8,679 nucleotides of DNA from CAYLOP01 sp964385305 (GCA_964385305.1 CAYLOP010000132.1:1-8679); one strand, 5' to 3'. Counted from the first letter of the stretch, positions 1-6,115 are shown. Translations and numbers: made by a program. The notes: generated from the sequence alone by a model not told the origin.

Positions 1-1047
1 GTCCCCGGGGTTGAAGCGGTGATGGTAGATTTCCGCATCATTCTGCCAGCGCACAATGATCTCGGTATCCGTCTTGGTGCAGAGTAAGTAAGTTGTGAAA
101 GAGCCGGTGTAGACCACATCGCTCACACGGCATTCGATCGCATTGCCCCCTGGTGGCGGATCGCTGATCAGGCAGATGCGAACCTTCTCAGGCCGGAAGG
201 CGAGCGTCACCCGTTCATGGACTGCCAACTCGGAAGCAGCCACAGCCCACATGCGTTCGCCTGAATCGAGCGTGACATAGACGCGCTCCCCGTCGCACAG
301 GGTGACGTTGCCAGGGAGGTAGTTGCTGTCGCCGATGAAGTTGGCCACGAACCGTGTGGCGGGTGTCTCATAAACCTGCTCCGGCATGCCAACCTGCAGC
401 AGATGCCCGCGGCGCATGACCCCGATGCGGTCCGACATCGTCAGCGCTTCCTCCTGGTCGTGGGTGACGTAGATGAAGGTGATGCCGACCCGCGACTGCA
501 GGTCCTTCAACTCGAGCTGCATGGCTTTACGCAGTTTCAGATCGAGTGCGCCGAGCGGCTCATCCAGCAGAAGCACTTTGGGATGGTTGATCAACGCCCG
601 CGCCAGAGCGACGCGCTGCTGCTGGCCTCCAGAGAGTTGCTGCGGTTTGCGGTTCTCCATGCCCTTTAAACGCACCATCTCGAGCGCTTCGAACACGCGC
701 GCTTTGATTTCCTGCTTTGGTACTTTCTGCATCTCGAGCCCGAAAGCGGTGTTTTGATAGACGGTCATGTGTGGGAAGAGGGCGTAGTTCTGAAAGACGG
801 TGTTGACTGGCCGTTTGTACGCCGGTTTGAAGCCCTGCGGTTCGCCGGAGATGTGGACCTCACCCCGGCTGGGCATCTCGAAGCCGCCGATCATGCGCAG
901 CGTGGTCGTCTTGCCGCAGCCGCTGGGTCCCAGCAGCGAGAAGAACTCACCATCCTCGATGCACAACGAGATGTTTTCCACGGCGGTGACTTCGCCGAAA
1001 TATTTAGAGACCGTAACAAGCTCAACCGAGGGAACCTTCGAGTTCAC
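1..1047 (-). CDS. potA: ABC transporter ATP-binding protein, PotA-like (C-terminus cut by window edge)
   Basis: Energises uptake through an ABC importer, most likely for polyamines such as spermidine/putrescine or a related small cationic solute; it acts as a cytoplasmic ATPase dimer on the inner face of the membrane. I read 349 codons without a stop. Visible in order: Walker A GPSGCGKTT (residues 40-48), Q-loop Gln86 in VFQNYALFPHM, signature LSGGQ (138-142), Walker B LLLDEP (159-164), D-loop ALD, H-loop His196 in YVTHD, then a C-terminal TOBE-like region from about 285 to the edge. PotA proteins are about 350-380 aa, so little is missing. Start: GTG at 1047, preceded by GAGGAGGAGCAG; the ATG at 1070 is out of frame and soon meets a stop. 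It lies 103 bases downstream of the Lrp-type gene on the same strand, so co-transcription is possible. Substrate is inferred from family resemblance; other MOI-type importers (iron, thiamine) cannot be excluded. Permease and binding-protein genes would lie beyond the left edge. Confidence 0.9.
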   Translation of the reverse strand, partial: MNSKVPSVELVTVSKYFGEVTAVENISLCIEDGEFFSLLGPSGCGKTTTLRMIGGFEMPSRGEVHISGEPQGFKPAYKRPVNTVFQNYALFPHMTVYQNTAFGLEMQKVPKQEIKARVFEALEMVRLKGMENRKPQQLSGGQQQRVALARALINHPKVLLLDEPLGALDLKLRKAMQLELKDLQSRVGITFIYVTHDQEEALTMSDRIGVMRRGHLLQVGMPEQVYETPATRFVANFIGDSNYLPGNVTLCDGERVYVTLDSGERMWAVAASELAVHERVTLAFRPEKVRICLISDPPPGGNAIECRVSDVVYTGSFTTYLLCTKTDTEIIVRWQNDAEIYHHRFNPGD

Positions 1048-1048
1048 C

Positions 1049-1063
1049 CTGCTCCTCCTCTTT
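1049..1063 (-). promoter_or_regulatory. Ribosome binding site deciding the GTG start of the ABC ATPase
   Basis: Read on the minus strand, AAAGAGGAGGAGCAG ends one base before the GTG at 1047. This purine-rich stretch supports GTG as the initiation codon, because the nearby ATG at 1070 is in another frame. The 14-base core is repeated almost exactly just after the Lrp-type gene (1129-1142). Confidence 0.65.
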
Positions 1064-1150
1064 GACCATAGCCTAGGCACCGATTGCTTGGATAGGGTCC
1101 TGAGATTGGTTGCGACGCGCCGCCCGCTCTCCTCCTCTTTGAATGCCAGA

Positions 1151-1618
1151 TTATTCCTTCGAATCCCGCTTTTCGAGCGTCGGCTTGGCGCCGAGTGCCA
1201 TCTTGTAGGTTCGCAGGATGGTGAAGGTTTGCGTGCGGATCACGCCCGGCACTTGGCGCAAGGTTCGCTGGAGAAAATCGGCCAGGTGGTCACGATCCTG
1301 GCACATGACCTCGACGATCAGATCGAACTCGCCGGATACCAGGACCAGGTAGCTAACCTCGTCGAACTTGGCGATTGTTGCGATCGCCTCGTCCCAATCG
1401 CCAGTCTCCAGCGATACGCCCACCAGGGCGGGGGCGTCAATACCTAACTGATGGGGATTGATCATCCCGATGACCTGGATCACGCCATCTTCGATCAGGC
1501 GCGTGTAGCGATTACGCACGGTGCCTTCCGACACACCCAGCTCCTGTGCGATCTCGGTGAAGGGTTTGCGACCGTCATGCTGAAGTTGTTGTACGAGGCC
1601 GAGATCAAGCTCGTCCAT
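1151..1618 (-). CDS. Lrp/AsnC family transcriptional regulator
   Basis: Feast/famine-type regulator that binds DNA as a dimer or higher oligomer and senses an amino acid or related metabolite. The product is 155 aa, the usual size. Residues about 1-60 form the AsnC-type winged helix-turn-helix (ITEIAQELGVSEGTVRNR-like helix pair at about 21-38, written here FTEIAQELGVSEGTVRNR); residues about 65-143 form the RAM ligand-binding domain, including VSGEFDLIVEV around 94-104. I chose the ATG at 1618, preceded by AGGA with a five-base spacer; the open frame runs upstream to 1747, but that extension lies over the promoter region and does not resemble the family. Divergent from the lysine-dehydrogenase-like gene and upstream of the PotA-like ATPase, it probably controls one or both and its own promoter. 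The effector is unknown; lysine, another basic amino acid or a polyamine is an inference from the neighbours. Confidence 0.92.
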   Translation of the reverse strand: MDELDLGLVQQLQHDGRKPFTEIAQELGVSEGTVRNRYTRLIEDGVIQVIGMINPHQLGIDAPALVGVSLETGDWDEAIATIAKFDEVSYLVLVSGEFDLIVEVMCQDRDHLADFLQRTLRQVPGVIRTQTFTILRTYKMALGAKPTLEKRDSKE

Positions 1619-1655
1619 ATCGTTCCTATTTGTGAACCACGGCAGAATTACCCCC

Positions 1656-1684
1656 ATGATATACGATATTCGGAAAATGGTCAA
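1656..1684 (-). promoter_or_regulatory. Predicted sigma70-type promoter of the Lrp-type regulator gene
   Basis: On the minus strand, TTGACC (1684-1679) is followed after exactly 17 bases by TATCAT (1661-1656), about 38 bases ahead of the chosen ATG at 1618. Both hexamers are close to consensus. The area is rich in ATAT/GATAT motifs of the kind Lrp proteins favour, so autoregulation is plausible. Confidence 0.6.
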
Positions 1685-1691
1685 AGAAATC

Positions 1692-1721
1692 TTGTGTTTT
1701 TCGTAATTTATCATGCATAAT
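1692..1721 (+). promoter_or_regulatory. Candidate promoter of the dehydrogenase gene
   Basis: TTGTGT (1692-1697) and CATAAT (1716-1721) are 18 bases apart in the divergent intergenic region, leaving a leader of roughly 80 bases before the ATG at 1808. The -35 is weak, the -10 good. It sits close to the opposite-facing Lrp-gene promoter, so one bound regulator could affect both. Confidence 0.4.
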
Positions 1722-1807
1722 AGAGGTAAATCCGCAGTCAAGGACAAGCCGAAGTCGCGAGCGGGCGGTTATTCCGATCCCTCCTACTAGGCTGGAAGGA
1801 GCGCAGC

Positions 1808-2849
1808 ATGAAGATCACCGTACTGGGCGGGGCGGGGAAGATGGGCTGCATCGCGGTGCAGGCGTTGGCCGGGGATGCGCGCGTGGATGAGGTGGTGTTG
1901 GCGGATGTGCATCCCGAGAACGCGGCAACCGTCGTCGAGACGATCGGGGGCTCTAAGGTCAAATTCACCCATACCGATTTGAACAATCCTCAGGCACTGG
2001 CGGGGGCGCTGGAGGGCGCTGACGCCTGCTTGAACGCCACGGTGTACTACACCAACTTGCCCGTGATGCAAGCTTGTCTTGAGGCCAGGGTTCACTACAC
2101 CGATATGGGCGGGTTGTTCCACACCACTCGCAAGCAGCTTGAGCTGCATGACGCCTTCCGCGAAGCGGGGATCAGTGCAGTGCTGGGCATGGGGTCGGCA
2201 CCAGGCATCCCCAACATCCAGGCGCGCTATGCTGCTGATCGAATGGATACGATCGAAAGCATCCGCATTTACGATGGCATCAAGCCGCCGACTGGCGAGG
2301 ATATGCGTTTCACCTATGCCATCCCCACCATCCTGGACGAGCTTACCCTCGATCCGATGGTGTTCGAAGAAGGCGAATTTGTGGCGAAGCCTCCGTTGAG
2401 CGGATTTGAGGATTACAGCTTCACCTCGCCGATCGGCGTGCTGCCGATGCACCTGTCGTTGCACTCGGAGGTGGCCACCCTTCCGATCTCCTTTGCCGAG
2501 AAGGGCGTGCGCGAGTGCTTTTTCAAGATCAATTACTGGGGTATGTCACCCGAGACGGTGGCCAAGGTGCGGGTGCTGGCTGACTTCGGCTTCAACAGCA
2601 GTGAGCCGGTGGAGGTGGCGGGTCAGACAGTCGTGCCGCGCCANNNNNNNNNNNNNNNNNNNNNNNNNNNNNNNNNNNNNNNNNNNNNNNNNNNNNNNNN
2701 NNNNNNNNNNNNNNNNNNNNNNNNNNNNNNNNNNNNNNNNNNNGCCCGGCGTACACCCACCCGAGCTGGCCTTCGAACCCGAGCCATTCCTGAAAGAACT
2801 GGAGCCCTACGACATACCCACCGTGGTGTCCGTCAGCCAGAGGCTGTGA
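1808..2849 (+). CDS. Saccharopine dehydrogenase / L-lysine 6-dehydrogenase-like oxidoreductase, interrupted by assembly gap
   Basis: NAD(P)-dependent dehydrogenase of the saccharopine reductase-like family, which includes L-lysine 6-dehydrogenase; likely acts on lysine or a related amino acid in the cytoplasm. The 278 residues before the gap show a Rossmann fold: GGAGKMG at 7-13, then Asp33 after strand two (LAD), which favours NAD. Further family signatures are HYTDMGG near residue 100 and LGMGSAPG at 126-133. After the gap, PGVHPPELAFEPEPF and the stop at 2847-2849 read in what looks like another frame. The known coding bases on the two sides (836 and 106) sum to a multiple of three, so the gene is intact if the true gap is also a multiple of three; the 100 N placeholder is not. 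Family length (about 385 aa) suggests about 70-75 missing codons. Start ATG follows GGAAGGAG. Exact substrate unproven. Confidence 0.85.
2644..2743. other. Assembly gap (100 N)
   Basis: Exactly 100 N, the conventional length for a scaffold gap of unknown size. It lies inside the dehydrogenase gene, which resumes on the far side with a recognisable C-terminal region, so the two flanks belong together and the scaffold join looks right. Confidence 0.98.
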
Positions 2850-3200
2850 TCGAGCTACTGAAGTCGCGGACGCTCCAAAGACCTGCGATCACTTCTAATA
2901 ATAGTAAGAGGTTGTGAGGTCGTGAATAGAATAACCATGACCTCCGTGTAGATGTCAATTTCGCAGTTCTACGACAAGTTTTCATACAACCCTTTGCCGG
3001 AATCGAAAAAAGCGGCTCAGGGGCATCCTCCTTTCCGGAGACCCTTCACCGCGCTTTTTCGGGGGACCAACTTCTAGAGGCGACGGCGGGATTTGCCTGT
3101 CCTGGCTTGCGCCAGCAGGCCAGGGAACCCGAGAATAATGCTGGACTTTCCCGTCTCTGGTTATCGCTTGTTTCAGTAAATGAGCTTGCAGGTCATTCTG
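2850..3200. other. Intergenic region between convergent genes
   Basis: No convincing gene on either strand. It holds the nested hairpin terminator (3005-3060), a second hairpin without a T tract (3096-3119: CCTG, a two-base bulge TC, CTGGC, loop TTGC, then GCCAG and CAGG), and a seven-base inverted repeat GTGATCG/CGATCAC (2846-2852 and 2886-2892) overlapping the dehydrogenase stop codon. The plus-strand frame 3107-3328 is not protein-like. Confidence 0.6.
3005..3060. terminator. Likely bidirectional intrinsic terminator
   Basis: A nested hairpin has an A tract on the left (GAAAAAAGCGG, 3005-3015) and a T tract on the right (CCGCGCTTTTTC, 3049-3060). Inside it AGGGG (3019-3023) pairs with CCCT (3042-3045), and CTCC (3028-3031) pairs with GGAG (3037-3040) around a five-base loop. 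Read either way it gives a GC stem followed by five or six U. It lies between the dehydrogenase (plus) and the small gene at 3201 (minus), where convergent transcripts would both need to stop. Confidence 0.7.
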
Positions 3201-3464
3201 TTAGAATGCGGTCCATTCGATGCCTTTGGGGATCGGTTGCCAACGCACCGCGTGGCAAAACGCGATCAGATGTTCCGTCCCGGCCAGGAGGGGGTCCTCA
3301 CGGTCCGGGGGGATGTAAAGGATGTTGATGCGCTCGCCGGAAGCCGAGCCCACTTCGATGTAGCGGCCGCCGTACCGCTCGCAGAATGCCCGCATCTCAT
3401 CTTCAACGTCGATTGCCGATACTCTCCTGCCGCCCAGCTCCGCCGATACCTGAAGCATTCTCAA
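3201..3464 (-). CDS. Small hypothetical protein, about 85-87 aa
   Basis: I do not recognise the family. The frame encodes a soluble, mildly acidic, globular-looking protein with conserved-looking segments such as CERYGGRYIEVGSASGE and LYIPPDREDPLL, and codon third positions are GC-rich like those of the other genes here, so I take it as real. There is no signal peptide or membrane segment. Cys and His residues are few. The start is uncertain: TTG at 3464 or ATG at 3458, neither with a good ribosome binding site. An AGGAG lies 17 bases further upstream of the TTG, which is too far. The frame stays open upstream (residues like GANKNVT before the TTG), so the gene could also be a 5'-truncated remnant of something longer. 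It is convergent with the dehydrogenase, with the terminator at 3005-3060 beyond its end, and is flanked upstream by an AT-rich regulatory region. Confidence 0.55.
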   Translation of the reverse strand: MRMLQVSAELGGRRVSAIDVEDEMRAFCERYGGRYIEVGSASGERINILYIPPDREDPLLAGTEHLIAFCHAVRWQPIPKGIEWTAF

Positions 3465-3523
3465 AGTTACGTTCTTATTTGCTCCTGGTCTCCAGTGGAT
3501 GAGATAGGAGAGGGAATGAGGGC

Positions 3524-3552
3524 TTTACAAAGAGTCGTATCTATTGTATAAT
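3524..3552 (+). promoter_or_regulatory. Strong predicted sigma70-type promoter for the cupin/AOR cluster
   Basis: TTTACA (3524-3529), a 17-base spacer and a perfect TATAAT (3547-3552). Transcription would begin near 3559 and give a leader of about 265 bases before the cupin start at 3825. This is the best promoter in the window. A palindrome overlaps its -10 and start point, which suggests repressor control. Confidence 0.65.
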
Positions 3553-3590
3553 GTATCACAATATGATATAGGTTTCATATAGCGATACAT
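3551..3590. promoter_or_regulatory. 40-bp imperfect palindrome, probable operator
   Basis: ATGTATC (3551-3557) pairs with GATACAT (3584-3590), and ATATGA (3561-3566) pairs with TCATAT (3575-3580); 15 of the 20 half-site positions are symmetric. It overlaps the end of the TATAAT box and the expected start site, the classical position for a repressor operator. As RNA it could fold into a hairpin at the very 5' end, so a stability element is an alternative. The ATGATATA inside it (3563-3570) also occurs in the Lrp-gene promoter (1656-1663). Confidence 0.5.
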
Positions 3591-3711
3591 ATTTATTGGT
3601 TCGAGTTGATGTTTTCTTTCCACGTGTAAACGTAAAACGATTGACCACGATCCTAGAAATAAATTTTGCTAGCATGCTGATCATTAATACTTTCAGAAAC
3701 CTTAATCCTCT

Positions 3712-3760
3712 ACGCCCGCATGGATGGCACTTATATTCCATCGTGGGCGTTTCCATTTTT
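3712..3760 (+). terminator. Terminator-like hairpin in the leader (possible attenuator or sRNA end)
   Basis: ACGCCC (3712-3717) pairs with GGGCGT (3745-3750), and ATGGA (3720-3724) with TCCAT (3737-3741), with small internal loops between. Then TTTCCATTTTT follows. It sits about 150 bases after the predicted start of transcription and 65 bases before the cupin gene, so it could end a short RNA or act as a conditional attenuator of the cluster. Confidence 0.45.
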
Positions 3761-3824
3761 CTGCTTACCTCTTACCGAGTTTCACAAATCTATGTAGAGT
3801 AACAAAAGATGATAAGGAAAAGAG

Positions 3825-4205
3825 ATGATCATGAAACGACCCATCATTGTGCACCTATCTGAAGTAGAGGGAGAGTATAGAGATCCGCCTCGTGTATCGC
3901 GATTGTTGCTTTCTGGTCACAACGTTGGTGCTCGAAATGCCTCTATGGGTGTGAATGTAACCGAAGTTGGCAGCATGATCCCAAACCACAAACACGAGGA
4001 TTCCGAAGAGTTGATGTACATCGTCAGTGGGCACGCCCGGCTGGTGATTGAAGATGGACAAGAGGTCTATGAAGTCGGTCCAGATACCGCCATCTACTCG
4101 CCAGTGGGCGTGACACACCGATTGGAGAACATCGGCGATACCGAGTTAAAGCTGGTCTGGGTTTATTCGCCGCCATTACCAAAGCATCGTGCTGAGAAAT
4201 CTTAA
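3825..4205 (+). CDS. Small single-domain cupin protein
   Basis: A 126-residue, one-domain beta-barrel protein of the cupin superfamily; such proteins bind a metal ion and act as isomerases, dioxygenases, decarboxylases or sugar-modifying enzymes, and some are sensors. Both cupin motifs are complete: motif 1 runs from G in EVGSMIPNHKHEDSEE to IVSG (HxH and the Glu as metal ligands, about residues 46-68), and motif 2 is GPDTAIYSPVGVTHRLEN (about 85-102) with the fourth ligand His. No signal peptide. I chose ATG at 3825 because AGGA (3815-3818) lies six bases upstream; the in-frame ATG at 3831 is possible. It is the first gene of the cluster, 20 bases ahead of the next gene. The exact reaction cannot be told from sequence; a role on the pathway intermediate handled by the neighbouring hydrolase is an inference. 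Confidence 0.88.
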   Translation: MIMKRPIIVHLSEVEGEYRDPPRVSRLLLSGHNVGARNASMGVNVTEVGSMIPNHKHEDSEELMYIVSGHARLVIEDGQEVYEVGPDTAIYSPVGVTHRLENIGDTELKLVWVYSPPLPKHRAEKS

Positions 4206-4225
4206 AAAAAATTAGGAGATAATTT

Positions 4226-5113
4226 ATGTTCAAAGATACACGCACTTACCTTGAAAAGCTGGGTTTGCCAGGTAGCGACCTATGGGATCTTCCCACATCG
4301 GGGGCTACCTTTCCCGATGGTGCCCATTTCCGGATCGAGGTGCCCACCATCAATACTTCTGAAGCGGCAGCTGCCCTTGTAAAGCGGGCGGAAGAATTAG
4401 GTATTCAGATCAATCGCATTACAGAGACGTTTGGCCTGTTTCGGCATACGCGGGACGAGATCAAAGATTACGTGGCCATCGCGAAGCAACATGGGGCAGA
4501 ACTCGTTATGGCTACAGGTCCGCGAGCAACGTATGACACCAGCGCTACGGTTCTATCCTCACAGGGTGTACGAATCAGCTACCGGTTACGCGGCGTAGAG
4601 CAGCTCGTGCGGGCTATCGAGGACATCAAGCGGGGCATGGAACTCGGTGTGCGAGGCTTCCTGATCTATGATGAAGGCATGTTATGGGTGGTCACTCGAA
4701 TGCGCAAGGATGGTGAGTTCCCCAGCGGTGTGTTCTTCAAAGTGTCGGCCCACTGTGGCCACTGCAACCCAGCAGCTTTCCGCCTTCTGGCGGATATGGG
4801 AGCGGATAGCATTAACCCCGTTCGCGATTTGCAGCTGCCGATGATCGCCGCGCTGCGAGCCGCCATTACTACGCCTATAGACTGCCATACCGATAACCCG
4901 CCGGCATCCGGTGGATTTATCCGGACTTACGAGGCCCCGGAAATTGCACGCCTGGCCTCGCCGGTCCACCTCAAGACAGGCAATTCCGTTTTGGCCGGTC
5001 ATGGGCAGTTGTTGACCGAAGACAACGCGCGCCGAATGGCCGAGCAGGCCAGCTTGGTGTTGGAGATGGTTGACCGTTACTACCCTGAAGCCAAGCAATC
5101 CGGACGGCGTTAG
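4226..5113 (+). CDS. TIM-barrel-like protein of unknown function, possibly U32-peptidase-related
   Basis: A 295-residue cytoplasmic protein with alternating helices and strands typical of a (beta/alpha)8 barrel. The arrangement of strand-end segments (ELVMATGP, GFLIYDEGM, FFKVSAHCGHCN, GADSINPVRD, TPIDCHTDNP, PVHLKTGNS) recalls proteins annotated as U32-like peptidases, but I cannot confirm this and no protease active site is evident. Striking residues are His176-Cys177-Gly-His179-Cys180 at the end of one strand and Asp219-Cys220-His221-x-Asp223 on another, either of which could bind a metal or form an active site. Start ATG follows AGGAG with a seven-base spacer, 20 bases after the cupin stop, so the two are surely co-transcribed. 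The creatininase-family gene starts 36 bases after its stop. Most likely an enzyme (lyase, isomerase or aldolase-like) of the same pathway; the substrate is unknown. Confidence 0.75.
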   Translation: MFKDTRTYLEKLGLPGSDLWDLPTSGATFPDGAHFRIEVPTINTSEAAAALVKRAEELGIQINRITETFGLFRHTRDEIKDYVAIAKQHGAELVMATGPRATYDTSATVLSSQGVRISYRLRGVEQLVRAIEDIKRGMELGVRGFLIYDEGMLWVVTRMRKDGEFPSGVFFKVSAHCGHCNPAAFRLLADMGADSINPVRDLQLPMIAALRAAITTPIDCHTDNPPASGGFIRTYEAPEIARLASPVHLKTGNSVLAGHGQLLTEDNARRMAEQASLVLEMVDRYYPEAKQSGRR

Positions 5114-5149
5114 CGCGTATGGCTTTGATATCTTGAAAGAGGGGACAAC

Positions 5150-6115
5150 ATGGGCAAGTGGAATTTTCCCGCAAAAGGCGCACATTTGGATCGCGTCGAT
5201 GGTGTCTATTTCCAGAATATGACTGGGCATGAAGTCAAAGAGAGGCTGAAGAAGAACGACCTGATCATTATCCCAATCGGCAGCAGCGAATCCCATGGCA
5301 TGGCCCAGCCGTTCGGTGAGGATGTCCATCTCGTAACGCGCCTGGCAGAATTGGTAGCAGTAGAAACCGGATGCACTGTGACGCAACCGGTATGGTACGG
5401 CTCACATCCTCAGAACCAGCTCGGCATGCCCGGAAACATCATCATTCCTGAGGACGTTTTCGTCGCATATTTACGCGCCATCATCGCCGGTTTCTGGAAC
5501 GCAGGCTTCCGCAAGCAGATCCTAATGAACGGCCATGGTCAGGAGGAAGTCATCCCGCTTGCGCTCCACGGTTTTGCCAAGCGCTACCAGGTTCCTGCGG
5601 TTCTGGTTTCCCTGCATTGGTGGACTCCCATCCATACTCATCTCTTCGATGAGGAGCATGGGGGACCCTTTAAAACACCTTTCCGGCACGCAGATGAGGC
5701 TGAGGCCTCCTACGCTTTGGCGCTTTTCCCAGAGATGATGCAGATGGAACATGTGGTGGATAACGAACCGAGCGGTTTTATCCCGGGCGATCATGTGGAC
5801 AAGGGCGGGGATGTATACCATAAACCTTTACGCGGTCATGAAGCGGTCGGTTTCGGGGGCATCGCCCCTAACACGTATCCAGAGGGCGTTTTAGGGAAGC
5901 CCTCCTTGGCGGATCCCGAGAAAGCGCGTCCAGGTATCGAGGCCTTTTTGGATTACTTAACCCGATTGGTCAACGATATTATGACCACCTTCCCAGCCGG
6001 AAAGCTGCCCCCGGTGGATAAGGTCACGCAGCGTTCGGCGGATGAGATTGACCGGGTGGTGAAGGGACCCCTACGGGGCGGGCAGCATATTTATACCCTT
6101 GCCTATCCTCCATAG
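5150..6115 (+). CDS. Creatininase-family metallohydrolase, resembling 3-dehydro-scyllo-inosose hydrolase (IolN type)
   Basis: A 321-residue cytoplasmic hydrolase of the creatininase/creatinine amidohydrolase family, which uses a two-metal centre to open amide or carbon-carbon bonds in small rings. Visible motifs: IPIGSSESHG with Glu47 and His49, Asp58 in GEDVHL, NGHGQEE with His129, and FRHADEAEAS with His180 and Glu183; these match the family's metal-ligand and active-site positions. The long C-terminal part (FPAGKLPPVDKVTQR, ending LAYPP) and the N-terminal KWNFPAKGAHLDRV segment resemble, from memory, proteins named 3-dehydro-scyllo-inosose hydrolase, which open a diketo-inositol in the Thermotoga-type inositol pathway. 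No inositol dehydrogenase is visible here, so the specific substrate is uncertain. Start ATG follows AGAGGGG, 36 bases after the barrel gene. A 145-base spacer separates it from the AOR gene. Confidence 0.85.
   Translation: MGKWNFPAKGAHLDRVDGVYFQNMTGHEVKERLKKNDLIIIPIGSSESHGMAQPFGEDVHLVTRLAELVAVETGCTVTQPVWYGSHPQNQLGMPGNIIIPEDVFVAYLRAIIAGFWNAGFRKQILMNGHGQEEVIPLALHGFAKRYQVPAVLVSLHWWTPIHTHLFDEEHGGPFKTPFRHADEAEASYALALFPEMMQMEHVVDNEPSGFIPGDHVDKGGDVYHKPLRGHEAVGFGGIAPNTYPEGVLGKPSLADPEKARPGIEAFLDYLTRLVNDIMTTFPAGKLPPVDKVTQRSADEIDRVVKGPLRGGQHIYTLAYPP

Larger units (their letters stand above)
3465..3824. other. AT-rich gene-free regulatory region ahead of the cupin cluster
   Basis: From about 3540 the sequence is clearly more AT-rich than the genes around it and has no convincing gene on either strand. 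It contains a strong predicted promoter (3524-3552), a 40-bp imperfect palindrome (3551-3590), a terminator-like hairpin (3712-3760) and a weaker second promoter candidate (TTACCG 3772-3777, 17 bases, TAGAGT 3795-3800) just before the cupin gene. The open frames at 3556-3756 (minus) and 3596-3802 (plus) look non-coding. Confidence 0.6.

Noticed and set aside
754..1447. Long plus-strand open frames (754-1065, 800-1447)
   Set aside because: They are antisense to the ABC ATPase and the Lrp-type gene, whose motifs are unmistakable; their own products look like no family.
1619..1747. N-terminal extension of the Lrp-type protein
   Set aside because: It would overlap the predicted promoter, adds 43 residues foreign to the family, and the ATG at 1618 has a well-placed AGGA.
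1787..2464. Minus-strand open frame of 225 codons opposite the dehydrogenase
   Set aside because: Rich in His, Arg and Gln as expected of an antisense shadow, while the plus strand shows a full Rossmann motif and family signatures.
2846..2892. GTGATCG/CGATCAC inverted repeat across the dehydrogenase stop
   Set aside because: Only seven bases with a 33-base loop and no T tract; could easily be chance, so listed only in the intergenic note.
3596..3802. Plus-strand frame of 68 codons with a hydrophobic stretch near its end
   Set aside because: GTG start without a ribosome binding site, crosses the terminator-like hairpin, composition follows the AT-rich background.
4682..5386. Minus-strand frame of 234 codons spanning the barrel and hydrolase genes
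   Set aside because: It crosses the junction of two well-supported plus-strand genes and has no recognisable motif.
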